DNA of 64,000 bases, from positions 496,001 through 560,000 of the forward strand of contig JAXGMQ010000001.1 of assembly GCA_040768585.1 (NCBI GenBank), in the 5' to 3' direction. Below, one piece after another: positions 16,628 through 26,257 of the stretch; the stretch's first letter is position 1, and each line of letters starts with the position of its first letter. Made by a program: the position numbers and the translations under genes. This DNA comes from JAXGMQ01 sp040768585. Lineage in GTDB: Bacteria > Caldisericota > Caldisericia > JAAYUI01. The notes beneath the pieces are model-generated. The model was not told the origin of the DNA. It was given only the letters and a program-made list of their open reading frames with translations, and did no database searches.

Positions 16628-17973
16628 CAACGTTTGATGAAGAATTTGAAAGAGAAGAAATTGAGAACACACAGGAAGAAATGGGAACTGAAATAGAAGA
16701 CACCGACATGGTAGAAATCGATGTCAAAGCAGAAGAGGAAAAAAAGGAAAGAATCAAAACCAACAGACAACCAACATGGGCGGGAATTGTCTCACTCGTT
16801 GTCGTGATGTCATTGTTGTTTGGTATGGGTGGCGGATATCTGGGATATATGCTAGGCAAAAGCGCTGACACAACCGTCGTTATTGAGAACCCAGTGCCAG
16901 AGACACCTATTGGTGAAAACCAGTATTATGACGCAATTGTCGATGTGGTAAACCACGTTGGCCCAGCCGTTGTGGCAATTTCCGTCGAAAAACTAGAGCT
17001 TGTTCAGTCAACCACAAGTGATTTCTTTGGAGGCCTCTTCAACTTTAGTCCATACGAAGGCAGCCAGCCAAGATATGCAATCTCAAGCGTGGCTGGTTCT
17101 GGTGTTATCATTAAGAATGAATGGACAGATGAAGAAGGTTATATAGTCACAAACAACCACGTTGTCGAAGGGGATGTTCAAAAGCTAACAGTTACCCTAA
17201 AGGACAAGAGGACATTTGAGGCAAAGGTTGTCGCTACAGATCCTATGTCTGACCTTGCTGTTCTCAAGATAAACGCCAAAGGTTTGCCAACTGTCGAGAT
17301 TGGCGACTCTTCAAAAGTCAAAGTCGGGCAGACTGTTGTTGCAATCGGCAATCCATATGAGTTCGACCACACGGTGACGACTGGAGTCATTTCAGCAACC
17401 GAGAGAACCATCACAGTTCAAGAGGAAAGCTCTGGTGGTTACAATCAAAGCGGGACCACAACGAGTACTCTCTGGGGAGCAATCCAGACAGATGCCGCAA
17501 TTAATCCTGGCAACTCCGGTGGTGCGCTTGTTACACTTGACAACAAACTTGTTGGTATCAACACGATCAAGAGATACGGTGACAACCTAGGCTTTGCTGT
17601 CTCCTCAAACATCGTGAGAAGAGTTGTATCAGAGCTAATCAAGTATGGAAAGGTCACATGGCCATTCCTCGGCGTTTCCGGAACAACCATGTCACCAGAG
17701 ATTGCTCAAAAGATTGAAAAGCCAGAATTGGCTGATGTCAAAGGCGCTATAATTGGCAGGATAAGCCACGGGCCGGCAAGAGATGCTGGACTAATTGTTC
17801 TTGATATCATCACAAAAATCAACGATACAGAAATAACAACTATGGACGAGTTACTCGCCGAAATCAGAAAACATGATGTCGGGGAGGAAATTGATTTAAC
17901 TGTCAATCGAGACGGTAAAATCATGAACTTCAAAGCAGTACTCAAACCATATCCGGATTACGACCTTCAATAG
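16621..17973 (+). CDS. htrA: HtrA/DegP-family membrane-anchored serine protease with PDZ domain
   Basis: A 450-aa S1C protease that degrades or refolds damaged exported proteins. The layout is an acidic cytosolic N-terminus of ~55 residues, one membrane helix (~57-80), a trypsin-like domain with catalytic His in TNNHVVEG (~179), Asp in SDLAVLKI (~211) and Ser in GNSGGALV (~298), then one PDZ domain (~345-440). Length and order match YyxA/HtrA-type membrane proteases of Gram-positive and related bacteria. GGAGG at 16606-16610 supports the start at 16621, overlapping the M56 gene. Operon membership implies BlaI control, as an envelope-stress output. A terminator follows. Confidence 0.92.
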   Translation: MVTTFDEEFEREEIENTQEEMGTEIEDTDMVEIDVKAEEEKKERIKTNRQPTWAGIVSLVVVMSLLFGMGGGYLGYMLGKSADTTVVIENPVPETPIGENQYYDAIVDVVNHVGPAVVAISVEKLELVQSTTSDFFGGLFNFSPYEGSQPRYAISSVAGSGVIIKNEWTDEEGYIVTNNHVVEGDVQKLTVTLKDKRTFEAKVVATDPMSDLAVLKINAKGLPTVEIGDSSKVKVGQTVVAIGNPYEFDHTVTTGVISATERTITVQEESSGGYNQSGTTTSTLWGAIQTDAAINPGNSGGALVTLDNKLVGINTIKRYGDNLGFAVSSNIVRRVVSELIKYGKVTWPFLGVSGTTMSPEIAQKIEKPELADVKGAIIGRISHGPARDAGLIVLDIITKINDTEITTMDELLAEIRKHDVGEEIDLTVNRDGKIMNFKAVLKPYPDYDLQ

Positions 17974-18001
17974 CGAACATTAACCGAAGCAACACACTAA
18001 A

Positions 18002-18033
18002 AGCCCCGTCGGATAAGTGACGGGGCTTTTTTT
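18002..18033 (+). terminator. Intrinsic terminator of the BlaI-M56-HtrA operon
   Basis: AGCCCCGTC (18002-18010) pairs with GACGGGGCT (18019-18027) across an 8-base loop, followed by a T-run to 18033. Confidence 0.92.
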
Positions 18034-18040
18034 ATTTTCA

Positions 18041-18071
18041 TTGAACTTAGGCAGCTTTTCGCAGGTATTAC
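18041..18071 (+). promoter_or_regulatory. Possible promoter of the giant surface-protein gene
   Basis: TTGAAC (18041-18046), 19 bp, TATTAC (18066-18071). The spacing is long. The ~33-nt leader carries GGAAGGAG before the ATG at 18111. Confidence 0.35.
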
Positions 18072-18110
18072 TCTCAAAACCATCACATATACTCGGAAGG
18101 AGCGCCAAAG

Positions 18111-21100
18111 ATGAAAAAAATTCTAGCGATTACGCTGTCAGCATTGCTGACGATGTCCCTTGTGGCGGCTATTTCACCAATAAACACAGTAAAAGCTGAA
18201 ACCAAAAATCTGTTGGTTTCTGTCACCACATGGGTACCCCTGGGGCAAGACAGGGATGGAAGCACTTTAACAGGTGGAAAACAGGTTCCCTGGATGGCAG
18301 GGACAGGCAACTGGTGGGGAAGACCAGGAAACACAATGAACAGCACACCAGAGTACTGGAGTGTTGTTTACCTGACGGTCGTCCCTTCGGGCGGCAAATC
18401 GACGGAGCAGGACAAGATATGCTGTATCCGTGACACTCAGGGACGAATTTGGTTTGACCCAGACGGATATTTCCACAATCCACTCGAAAGGCAAACTCCG
18501 GATCCACCAGGTCAGTGCAGGGAAAGCAACTTCAAGCAGGACACAATCTCATCCAACAACACCATGGGTCCATATGTTGTGGGGGACTATGCAAACTTCT
18601 TCCATGACGAGGGCTACTGGTTCACAAGACTCGGTCATGTGAATGGACCATACACATTCCCACACGACTTCTCAGGTCGCTGCATGAAGATAGGAAACGT
18701 GTCTCTTGCTGGTGGCGGAGACGCCCTTATTCTCGCGGACTTGGTGAGAGCATCCTGTGATTCGAGTGAATCTTTCAATCTTTCGGTAGAGACAGACCTC
18801 TGGGAAGGCGTGATGCCTGCAACAACAGCAGCATCAATCTACGACCCATCCAACCCAACAAACAAATCATCCCAGCGCATTCAAAAATCAACCGTACTTG
18901 GCGCAAAATCAACAGATTTCCAGGTACCCGCAACGACATTCCACAACATCAAGCCAGAGTACAGGGGCTGGTTAGGGGTTGAGATATTCCGTGATGACGG
19001 AGTCAACAACATCAACAATTCAATAGGACAGTGCTTTGCCCAAAACCTCACAGACGACTACAAGGCAAACGAGGCCTGCGAAGCTTTTGTTGGAGCATCC
19101 GCAACCGGCACAACCGACAATGACACGGGGCTTCCACTTCGCATGTTCCCAGCCAATTTCTACTTTCACGATGAAGGCGGCCCAGGATTTGGCTGTGGCG
19201 AAGCAATCTATGAGAATGTGAACACTGGTCAAGATCCATTCAACAATGACATCGTCAACGAGGGCGACGTCAGACTTGTTGATATGACACTCAACGTCGG
19301 TGGCTCAATTGTTCACTACAACGCTGGCTCAACAGTCACAGCAGGTGATGTTGACATCGGCTATATCCTCACACCATTTTCAAACGTAGGGTACATGGAT
19401 GCTGACAACGACCTTCAATTTGATGAGGATGAGTGGATTTATCAGGACAACGACACAACAAGCACAATCACAGCCGGTGACACCAGACTCTCAACTGTTG
19501 TGAGACAGGGCAAAACCTACTACTGCGGCAGCATCGTTGCAGGCCCAGAGCTTTACATCGAGAACTACCCCGTCTCAGGCTTTACACTTGGCAAGAACGG
19601 CAACCCAAGAGCACTCGACATAGAGATTCTCCCCGGCGAGGCTCCTGTCACGTTTACAGTAGACAGAGCATTCCAGGTGGAGCAGACATCGTCAGTTACC
19701 GTCACCATGAGACCAGGCCCAGAGGAAAACAGACTCGCGTACGTGCTTCTGACCGACGCATCTGGTCAGAGAAACGTCGCTGGAACCCTCTCACACGACA
19801 GGTCTAGCATGGTCGTGCAAATCACACCATACGAGGGTTCGTGTGATGAGTTCGGAATCACCCATCCATACGTCATCGAACTCTACTATGAGAAGGGAAT
19901 TGGCAATCCATCAGAGGAAGGATGGGGGGGGCCATCGGACGGCACATACGGCTATTGGGTGGTGCCATCTCCTACAAATCTTCTTGGAAACACCGTCATC
20001 CCAAATAACTATGACTGCTACAAAGCCATGGAGTTTGAGGTAAAACCGGAGCCAATTGACTTCAACTGCAGCATCACGTGTCTATCCAATATTTCAATAC
20101 GTTATCCCAACATGACTCTCACTCTCAACGATTGGGACAATCCATATGATGTAAACGACCTCAACGGTGTGCCAATCTCGACAATCGCCTCAAAGGGCAA
20201 CATCATCGCGACCTACAACGCAACAGGCGCTGGCGTGGATTGGATGTTCACAGCGGGAGATGGCGCAAATAGGTATATCGTCCAGGTCAATGACGATGGC
20301 TCATACTACGTCTGGGAGTGGGCAGACAACCAATCTCCAACCCCAGGCATCGGAGCAATCGGCGCTATTGACCAAGAAGACACAGTGACAGGCCCACTCG
20401 AAGGACAGAGGCAGAGTCAGGGATTTGAAGACCTGGACTGTTCGGAGAGATGGGCAGAATGTGACATCTGCGGAACGGGATTCTGGAAACTCGGTAAGGT
20501 CACGAAGGGAGACATCTGGGGGCCATTTGATGGTGTCCAGTACCCTGCCATCGAAACCTTCGGAGTTCCCGCCCTTGTTTCGACATATAAAACAAGCCCA
20601 TGGGCTGAGGCTGGCGGCGTTATCCCCGTCGCAGTGTACCCAAGAAACACATCATCCAACCTTCAGCTTCGAGTGCACACCGACAACGCTCTTTGGGACT
20701 ACAACAGCACAATAACACACCCACCATACTTTATTACAGACAACGCTGAGGGTATTGACTACTGCGGAATCTTCTCAATCGGCAAGGACTCATCAAGCAC
20801 GGGCAGTGGTGGTTCTGGCGGTTCTGGCGGAGGTTCAGGTGGCGGTGGAGCTGGTGGTAACATCACAGACGCCCACGTGAACTTTGTCGAGTTTGTTGTT
20901 GTTGACCACGCACTCCAGTACTCCAACGTCAACTACACTGCAGGTTCAAACCCGGTCTCAAGGATGCCACCACCAGCCACTCAGATTCAATCACCATATG
21001 ATCCTGTTCAGAGAAACCTTGTCAGGCAGTTCAGAGCATACCCAGGTGGGCAGACTCACCCACTTCGTATCCAGGGTAGCACAATGGGTGACGGCAGAAA

Positions 21101-24100
21101 CGCCTACCCAGCTCTTTGGACAGACCAGTTCTGGAAACTTGGTACCGAGTTCGTGCCGTTTACTGACTACGGCATCTTCTTCATGCTCGTTGATGGAAGC
21201 GGACAGCCACTCTCATTCACAGCAACCGATAACTCACTCAAGATTCGTCGCATCGAGATCAAAGGCCCATTCATCACTCCAGAGTTCCCAATGAACTATG
21301 AGGACAACGAATACAATGGTCTAAGGGGAGCACCAGTTCGGTATGACTACTCCGGCAGGATTGTTGTCGACTCAACCAACTGGGAGAGCTACGAGCTTGG
21401 CCCAAACGACTACACAAGAGTCATCAACCCAGGTTTCCGTGACAGATACACCTATGGAACAGCCAACCAGCGTCTTGTGCAAAACAGAGCGCTTGACTAC
21501 AGCAACGTTGGCGGTTCAGTATTTGTTTTTGATGAGATAATCCCAGTTGATAAAGGTGTTCTCTCAATCGAAGTTTTGCTTGCTGACGGCACACGCAAGC
21601 TCTGGGAAGACTGTTGCCAGGAGTACAGGATTCAAGGAATTCCAGTGCATGGACTCCACATCGAGGGAGCCCCTCCAACAATCGGTTTGATGTCAGATAA
21701 CGTCATTGATGTCAAAATCACAGAATGGGAAGACATCCAACAGAACCGTGAGTGCAACGATGCTCTTGTCTACGCTTGGCAAGACAGGGGTATCAGATCT
21801 CAGTATGGTTCTAACCTCCTTGAGGGAGCTGGAGATGGCTGGGTCACAGGAGGCCCAACATCATCCGTTGGTTCATACGCAGCTGGCGCTTACAGCGACT
21901 ATGATGACCTCAACGGCGACGGTAGAATCTCATTTGATGCCTTTGAGACAGAGCTTATCGGCTCGTACAACCTTGCAACCAACACATGGGTTGGCGGAAT
22001 CATCGATGCTCGAACCTTCCAGAGAAACGGCGGTCGCTATGTCTTTGATATGAGCATCGACAACGGTTGCCAGATTCAAGACTTTGGTTGGGACTTCAAC
22101 GGTGACCATGTCATCGGGGAGGATGAAGAGCTTCCTGTTCACCTCGTTGCCTATAAGTACGGCGATGACAACAATGACAGAAGCTTTGCCCCGCTCTGGC
22201 AGGTGCAAGGCAATAGCAAGTACTACTCACACGAGGTATACCTGGCTGGTCAAATCACAATGAGACCAATGGCAGGTGGCGGGATACCAAAAGACCCGAA
22301 CATCTCGGTTGTTGTTGACCCACCAATCCTCACAGCTGGCGTCTCACCTGAGCTTGTTAACCCAGACACCCCACTCACCCTTACAATCAAGGATGACAGC
22401 GGAAGAGCAGTTGACCTCACAAACGGCGGAAAACTCTCTGACAACGAGGTAATGAACTACATAACCCAGGTCAGACCAGACAGAACCGGTCAGTACTACT
22501 GGACGACCGCATCTCTGTCCAATGAGAATGGAACACTCTCTGACAACGAGTCACTGTTTGGGTTCTCCCCTGTCAAATACGACTTCTCAGGTGCAAAACA
22601 GGGAATCTACAAATTCAGTGGGTTTGTCGCCAATGATGAGGGTGAAATAACACTCAAGATAAGAACCCCGGACTACAGCGGTTGGGGCACAGGCAGCATC
22701 AAGGTTGCCAAGCCAACCGTCGAGTACAAAATCACAAACATCGCTCAAGATCACCAGAAGACCATGAGCTACCCACAAGACGACGCCAAGATGACAGCTC
22801 TTGATGGCAGAATCTACAAGGTCACAGCCACAATCAGAGACGCCTCCGGCAATTTGATAAAGGGCACGTCAAACCTTCCAGGAAAGATGGGTTCAGCCAC
22901 AGACTTCACGAGATTCACCCCATTCCTTGTGCTGCCAGAGGGTTCTGATCCTGACACAGTCTCCTACTTCAACAGGATGGCGGTTTCTGTGACAGGCAAT
23001 GTGACACTCGACATGAAGGACATCGCGGCGATGTCCACGTATTACAAGACAGGCAATTCGATGGATGGCACTTCAATTGACCTGAAATCCTGGGGAACAG
23101 GCTGTATCTACAACTCCGAGCTTGCTGGCAATTACTACTTGTCTGACTTCAACGGCGATGGAATGATTGACTACAAGGACTCGCTCAACATTGGTTCCGA
23201 CGGCTCAGCTACATTCTACGTGTTTGCTGATGCTGAGTTTGGCGTTGGTGGTCTTGTTGGCGCAAACAAGGCAACCGTCCTCAACGGCGATGTTGCAGGA
23301 GATGTTCCAAGATCGCAGTCAATCTCATTCAATCCGGAGCTTCGATATGCTCCCGATGGCAAGTTTGCTCTTGACTGGGATGCGATGACCACCACCTATG
23401 TTCCGATTGTCCAGCCTTCCATCGTTATCTATGAAGACAAAACAGGACTTGAGTGGGGCAGTGAGTTCCTCAGCGCTTCCAACTACGATCTCGTACAAGG
23501 CGCTGACAACGTTCTTGTTGTGAAGGTTTCACCAAGCTCAACACTCGAAGACGACCCAATCAAGGAGGGTGGAATAATCGAGGTTGCGGCAAAGGGAAGC
23601 AGCAAGAGCGTCACCGAAGAAACAACAAGAGACCTTGATGACCCAGTTTCAACAACAGCAACGGTTCACTTCGAGCCAAAAACTCTTGGTGAATCAACCG
23701 TAACACTCTCCTACAAGACGTCAGCCATGTTCGACGAAAAGACACTCTCAACAGGGGACGCTGTAGAATTTGACACGGTCAAGGGCGCTGTCATCTCAGT
23801 TGAGTACTCTGGCACCTTCTACCCGGGGCTTGCCAAAAAAATCACGGTCAATGCTGAGCTTGCTGGCTCATACGGCAAGCCACTCGTTGGTATCACTGTT
23901 TCTGTCCAGGGCGCTGGCGTCAACATGGAAGACCAGACAGGCCCAGAGGGTCAGGCTGAGTTTGACGTGTTACCGACTAAACCGGGCAAGATAATCATCA
24001 GGCTTCTTGGTGAGTACAAAACTGTCAACCCGGAGGTAATCGAGGTTATAGCACCAACATCGGCTCCGACCATCACGTTCGAGGAGTATGAGGAGCTGAC

Positions 24101-24926
24101 CGAGGACAGCGAGGTCACAATCACAGGCTTCACAACAGCTGATGCAACTGTGACAATCAACGGCAAACCAATAAGCGTTGGCGCTGATGGCAAGTTCTTT
24201 ATCAACGCTGACCTTATTGAGGGACTCAACGAGTTTGAAGTGACCGCCACCAATCCGGTTGGCACATCAACCACCCAGATTGTCAAAATCACAAGAGACA
24301 CCAAGCCACCAGTTGTCAAAGTCTCGCCACCCGCTGGCAGGCTCATAAACGCCTCAGAGGCTGAGGTGGTGGTTGAGGTTGACGAGAAGGCAACAGTTGA
24401 GCTTGCTGGAAAGATTTACAACCTTGAGAAGGGCACGACAAAAATTACCCTCCCGGTCGTGCTTGGTAACAACACCTACAATATCAAGGCAACGGATACT
24501 CTGGGTCACAAGACCACAATCACGTTTGAGCTTCGCAACTACCAGATAACAACCGTTCAACTCAAGATTGGAAACGCAGCAATGCTTGTAAACGGTGAAA
24601 TCGTGATTCTCGACTCGCCGCCATATATCGCCAAGACAAACAGAACACTTGTCCCAGTGCGAGCCATCTCACAAGCCTTCGGCGCTGAGGTTGGCTGGGA
24701 CGGAACAGCAAGAAGAGTGACGGTCACCCTTGAAGACATAAAGCTTCAGATGACAATCGGCTCAACGACTGCAATTCTCAACAGTAAGTTTGTCCAGATT
24801 GATCAGGCTCCTGAGATTACAAACGGCAGAACGATGGTGCCATTCAGGTTCATCGCTGAATCGCTTGGAGCAGAGGTTGACTGGAATGGTGATGAGAAAC
24901 TGATCACCATGACGAGATACCACTAG
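18111..24926 (+). CDS. Giant secreted surface protein with calcium-loop repeats and C-terminal stalk domain (possible S-layer/matrix protein)
   Basis: A 2271-aa exported protein. The Sec signal peptide is cut after TVKA (about residue 29). The body is long, beta-rich and Cys-containing. A pure Gly/Ser/Ala linker sits at about residues 898-917. Four Asp/Asn-rich loops of dockerin/EF-hand type occur near residues 429, 1265, 1328 and 1678 (for example DLNGDGRISFD and DFNGDGMIDYKD), so calcium binding is likely. Immunoglobulin/invasin-like modules fill ~1780-2140, and the last ~120 residues are a stalk-domain pair (RTLVPVRAISQAFGA, RTMVPFRFIAESLGA). It has a strong SD (GGAAGGAG) and terminators on both sides, which suits a highly expressed single gene. 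S-layer or matrix function is inference; no SLH domain is seen. Confidence 0.8.
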   Translation: MKKILAITLSALLTMSLVAAISPINTVKAETKNLLVSVTTWVPLGQDRDGSTLTGGKQVPWMAGTGNWWGRPGNTMNSTPEYWSVVYLTVVPSGGKSTEQDKICCIRDTQGRIWFDPDGYFHNPLERQTPDPPGQCRESNFKQDTISSNNTMGPYVVGDYANFFHDEGYWFTRLGHVNGPYTFPHDFSGRCMKIGNVSLAGGGDALILADLVRASCDSSESFNLSVETDLWEGVMPATTAASIYDPSNPTNKSSQRIQKSTVLGAKSTDFQVPATTFHNIKPEYRGWLGVEIFRDDGVNNINNSIGQCFAQNLTDDYKANEACEAFVGASATGTTDNDTGLPLRMFPANFYFHDEGGPGFGCGEAIYENVNTGQDPFNNDIVNEGDVRLVDMTLNVGGSIVHYNAGSTVTAGDVDIGYILTPFSNVGYMDADNDLQFDEDEWIYQDNDTTSTITAGDTRLSTVVRQGKTYYCGSIVAGPELYIENYPVSGFTLGKNGNPRALDIEILPGEAPVTFTVDRAFQVEQTSSVTVTMRPGPEENRLAYVLLTDASGQRNVAGTLSHDRSSMVVQITPYEGSCDEFGITHPYVIELYYEKGIGNPSEEGWGGPSDGTYGYWVVPSPTNLLGNTVIPNNYDCYKAMEFEVKPEPIDFNCSITCLSNISIRYPNMTLTLNDWDNPYDVNDLNGVPISTIASKGNIIATYNATGAGVDWMFTAGDGANRYIVQVNDDGSYYVWEWADNQSPTPGIGAIGAIDQEDTVTGPLEGQRQSQGFEDLDCSERWAECDICGTGFWKLGKVTKGDIWGPFDGVQYPAIETFGVPALVSTYKTSPWAEAGGVIPVAVYPRNTSSNLQLRVHTDNALWDYNSTITHPPYFITDNAEGIDYCGIFSIGKDSSSTGSGGSGGSGGGSGGGGAGGNITDAHVNFVEFVVVDHALQYSNVNYTAGSNPVSRMPPPATQIQSPYDPVQRNLVRQFRAYPGGQTHPLRIQGSTMGDGRNAYPALWTDQFWKLGTEFVPFTDYGIFFMLVDGSGQPLSFTATDNSLKIRRIEIKGPFITPEFPMNYEDNEYNGLRGAPVRYDYSGRIVVDSTNWESYELGPNDYTRVINPGFRDRYTYGTANQRLVQNRALDYSNVGGSVFVFDEIIPVDKGVLSIEVLLADGTRKLWEDCCQEYRIQGIPVHGLHIEGAPPTIGLMSDNVIDVKITEWEDIQQNRECNDALVYAWQDRGIRSQYGSNLLEGAGDGWVTGGPTSSVGSYAAGAYSDYDDLNGDGRISFDAFETELIGSYNLATNTWVGGIIDARTFQRNGGRYVFDMSIDNGCQIQDFGWDFNGDHVIGEDEELPVHLVAYKYGDDNNDRSFAPLWQVQGNSKYYSHEVYLAGQITMRPMAGGGIPKDPNISVVVDPPILTAGVSPELVNPDTPLTLTIKDDSGRAVDLTNGGKLSDNEVMNYITQVRPDRTGQYYWTTASLSNENGTLSDNESLFGFSPVKYDFSGAKQGIYKFSGFVANDEGEITLKIRTPDYSGWGTGSIKVAKPTVEYKITNIAQDHQKTMSYPQDDAKMTALDGRIYKVTATIRDASGNLIKGTSNLPGKMGSATDFTRFTPFLVLPEGSDPDTVSYFNRMAVSVTGNVTLDMKDIAAMSTYYKTGNSMDGTSIDLKSWGTGCIYNSELAGNYYLSDFNGDGMIDYKDSLNIGSDGSATFYVFADAEFGVGGLVGANKATVLNGDVAGDVPRSQSISFNPELRYAPDGKFALDWDAMTTTYVPIVQPSIVIYEDKTGLEWGSEFLSASNYDLVQGADNVLVVKVSPSSTLEDDPIKEGGIIEVAAKGSSKSVTEETTRDLDDPVSTTATVHFEPKTLGESTVTLSYKTSAMFDEKTLSTGDAVEFDTVKGAVISVEYSGTFYPGLAKKITVNAELAGSYGKPLVGITVSVQGAGVNMEDQTGPEGQAEFDVLPTKPGKIIIRLLGEYKTVNPEVIEVIAPTSAPTITFEEYEELTEDSEVTITGFTTADATVTINGKPISVGADGKFFINADLIEGLNEFEVTATNPVGTSTTQIVKITRDTKPPVVKVSPPAGRLINASEAEVVVEVDEKATVELAGKIYNLEKGTTKITLPVVLGNNTYNIKATDTLGHKTTITFELRNYQITTVQLKIGNAAMLVNGEIVILDSPPYIAKTNRTLVPVRAISQAFGAEVGWDGTARRVTVTLEDIKLQMTIGSTTAILNSKFVQIDQAPEITNGRTMVPFRFIAESLGAEVDWNGDEKLITMTRYH
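20802..20860 (+). repeat. Gly/Ser linker-coding low-complexity repeat
   Basis: A run of GGN/TCN codons inside the giant surface-protein gene encodes a flexible linker of almost only Gly with a few Ser and Ala. It splits the protein into two large regions. Confidence 0.7.
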
Positions 24927-24961
24927 AGCTAGATTTACTCTGAATAGTCAGTATTTAGAAA

Positions 24962-24991
24962 AACCCCTGAGGAGTTTCCTCAGGGGTTTTT
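24962..24991. terminator. Bidirectional intrinsic terminator
   Basis: AACCCCTGAGGA (24962-24973) pairs with TCCTCAGGGGTT (24977-24988), with T-run 24987-24991 after it and an A-run before it. It serves the surface-protein gene on plus and the alcohol dehydrogenase gene on minus. Confidence 0.92.
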
Positions 24992-25023
24992 CCATTGTAT
25001 GGGGTAAGCAACTAAAGTGAAAA

Positions 25024-26151
25024 TTAGTAGTTGCCAAGATAGATTCGCTCTATCTTCTCTCTTGTAAGCTCTGGGTTTGCAGGAACTTTCCCATCGACCA
25101 TCTTCTGGACAATGAAATCGTCAACAAATCTCGTTACATAGTTTCGATCTATTCCCATATCCTCAAGTGTCACATAACAGTCGATTGATTTGAGGAAACC
25201 AATTGTGTCAGACAGGACATTCTTTGTATATTTCTCGTACCTGTGTGGGAAGTGTTCTTTAACATATTCGAGCGTCGGAGGCAACAGATAGGCAAGCCCA
25301 AGACCATGTGGGATGTCGTAGTGAGCCGACATGACATGCTCCATCCAATGCATCAGGAACCCACCCGGTCTTCCGCCATTTGGCAATCCACAGAGGGCAA
25401 GAGCCGAAGCCCACGAAAGCTGTGTTCTGGCGACAACATCATCACCGTTTGCAAGTGCTCTTGGTAGGTACTCGACAACAGTCCTCGCGACACCCTCTGA
25501 GAAGTAGTCTGGGATTGGCGTATCCTTGTCATCTGTTGTAAGGTATGTCTCCATGACATGAACGATGATGTCCACACCGCCATAAGCTGTTTGGTTTTTT
25601 GGAACGGTTGTTGTGAGAGCTGGGTCGATGATTGACACTTTCGGATACATGTGGGGGGAGAACATCCCAAACTTCTCCTTCGTCTCCCAGTTTGTGATAA
25701 CACCACCAGCGTTGAAGTCAGATCCGGTTGCAGCAAATGTTGAAACAAGAAGCAACGGAAGGGCTGATGTAACCTCGGCTTTCCTAACAACCAAATCCCA
25801 CACAGGAGCACCTGTTGCGGCACTTGCAGCAATCGCCTTGGACGCATCCATTACAGACCCACCACCAACGCCAATCACGCAATCGCAACCATTGTCTTTT
25901 GCTAGCTTGACCGCCGCATCGCATGTGGTGCTTCGTGGGTTTGGTTCGATTCCATAGAACGGGACGGGGTTCAAACCAGCCTGCTTGATAAGATCGAGAA
26001 CCTTGACATCAAGCCCCGATTTCTTGGCTGAGGACTTGCCGAAAACAACTAGAGGCTTTTTGCCAACAGAAGGAGCATACTCACCAAGTTTCTCAACGGT
26101 GCCCACACCAAAAACAACCTTTACGGGATTATATTGAATTAGGTTTATCAT
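25024..26151 (-). CDS. Iron-type (group III) alcohol dehydrogenase
   Basis: A 375-aa cytosolic NAD(P)-dependent dehydrogenase of the Fe-ADH superfamily, closest in pattern to butanol dehydrogenase/YqhD-type enzymes. It has the nucleotide-binding G-V-G-G-G-S-V-M-D segment (about residues 95-103), metal ligands Asp194 and His198 in GVDIIVHVMET, and His272 and His282 in MEHVMSAHYDIPHG. The length is normal. It would reduce short-chain aldehydes to alcohols in fermentation, or the reverse; the substrate cannot be read from sequence. Monocistronic, with a TAGAAT hexamer seven bases before the ATG and no SD, so probably leaderless. Confidence 0.92.
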   Translation of the reverse strand: MINLIQYNPVKVVFGVGTVEKLGEYAPSVGKKPLVVFGKSSAKKSGLDVKVLDLIKQAGLNPVPFYGIEPNPRSTTCDAAVKLAKDNGCDCVIGVGGGSVMDASKAIAASAATGAPVWDLVVRKAEVTSALPLLLVSTFAATGSDFNAGGVITNWETKEKFGMFSPHMYPKVSIIDPALTTTVPKNQTAYGGVDIIVHVMETYLTTDDKDTPIPDYFSEGVARTVVEYLPRALANGDDVVARTQLSWASALALCGLPNGGRPGGFLMHWMEHVMSAHYDIPHGLGLAYLLPPTLEYVKEHFPHRYEKYTKNVLSDTIGFLKSIDCYVTLEDMGIDRNYVTRFVDDFIVQKMVDGKVPANPELTREKIERIYLGNY

Positions 26152-26158
26152 GGCAGAA

Positions 26159-26187
26159 ATTCTAGCACTCTTTGTGTGGGTTTGAAA
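26159..26187 (-). promoter_or_regulatory. Leaderless-type promoter of the alcohol dehydrogenase
   Basis: Minus strand TTTCAA (26182-26187), 17 bp, TAGAAT (26159-26164) with an upstream TGC extension, seven bases before the ATG at 26151. Confidence 0.5.
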
Positions 26188-26244
26188 GACGATTTGCCAA
26201 AGAAAGTCAAATTCACTTCAACTAGAACGAATCTGGCAAACAGA

Positions 26245-26250
26245 TACAAT
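26245..26250 (+). promoter_or_regulatory. -10 element, leaderless GTG start
   Basis: TACAAT ends seven bases before the GTG at 26258. No clear -35 and no SD are seen. Its layout matches the other leaderless promoters here. Confidence 0.4.
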
Positions 26251-26257
26251 AACCTTT

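Noticed and set aside
20802..20860. GGT/TCT-rich tract as a repeat array or slippage site
   Set aside because: It stays in frame, uses varied codons and encodes a plain Gly/Ser linker.
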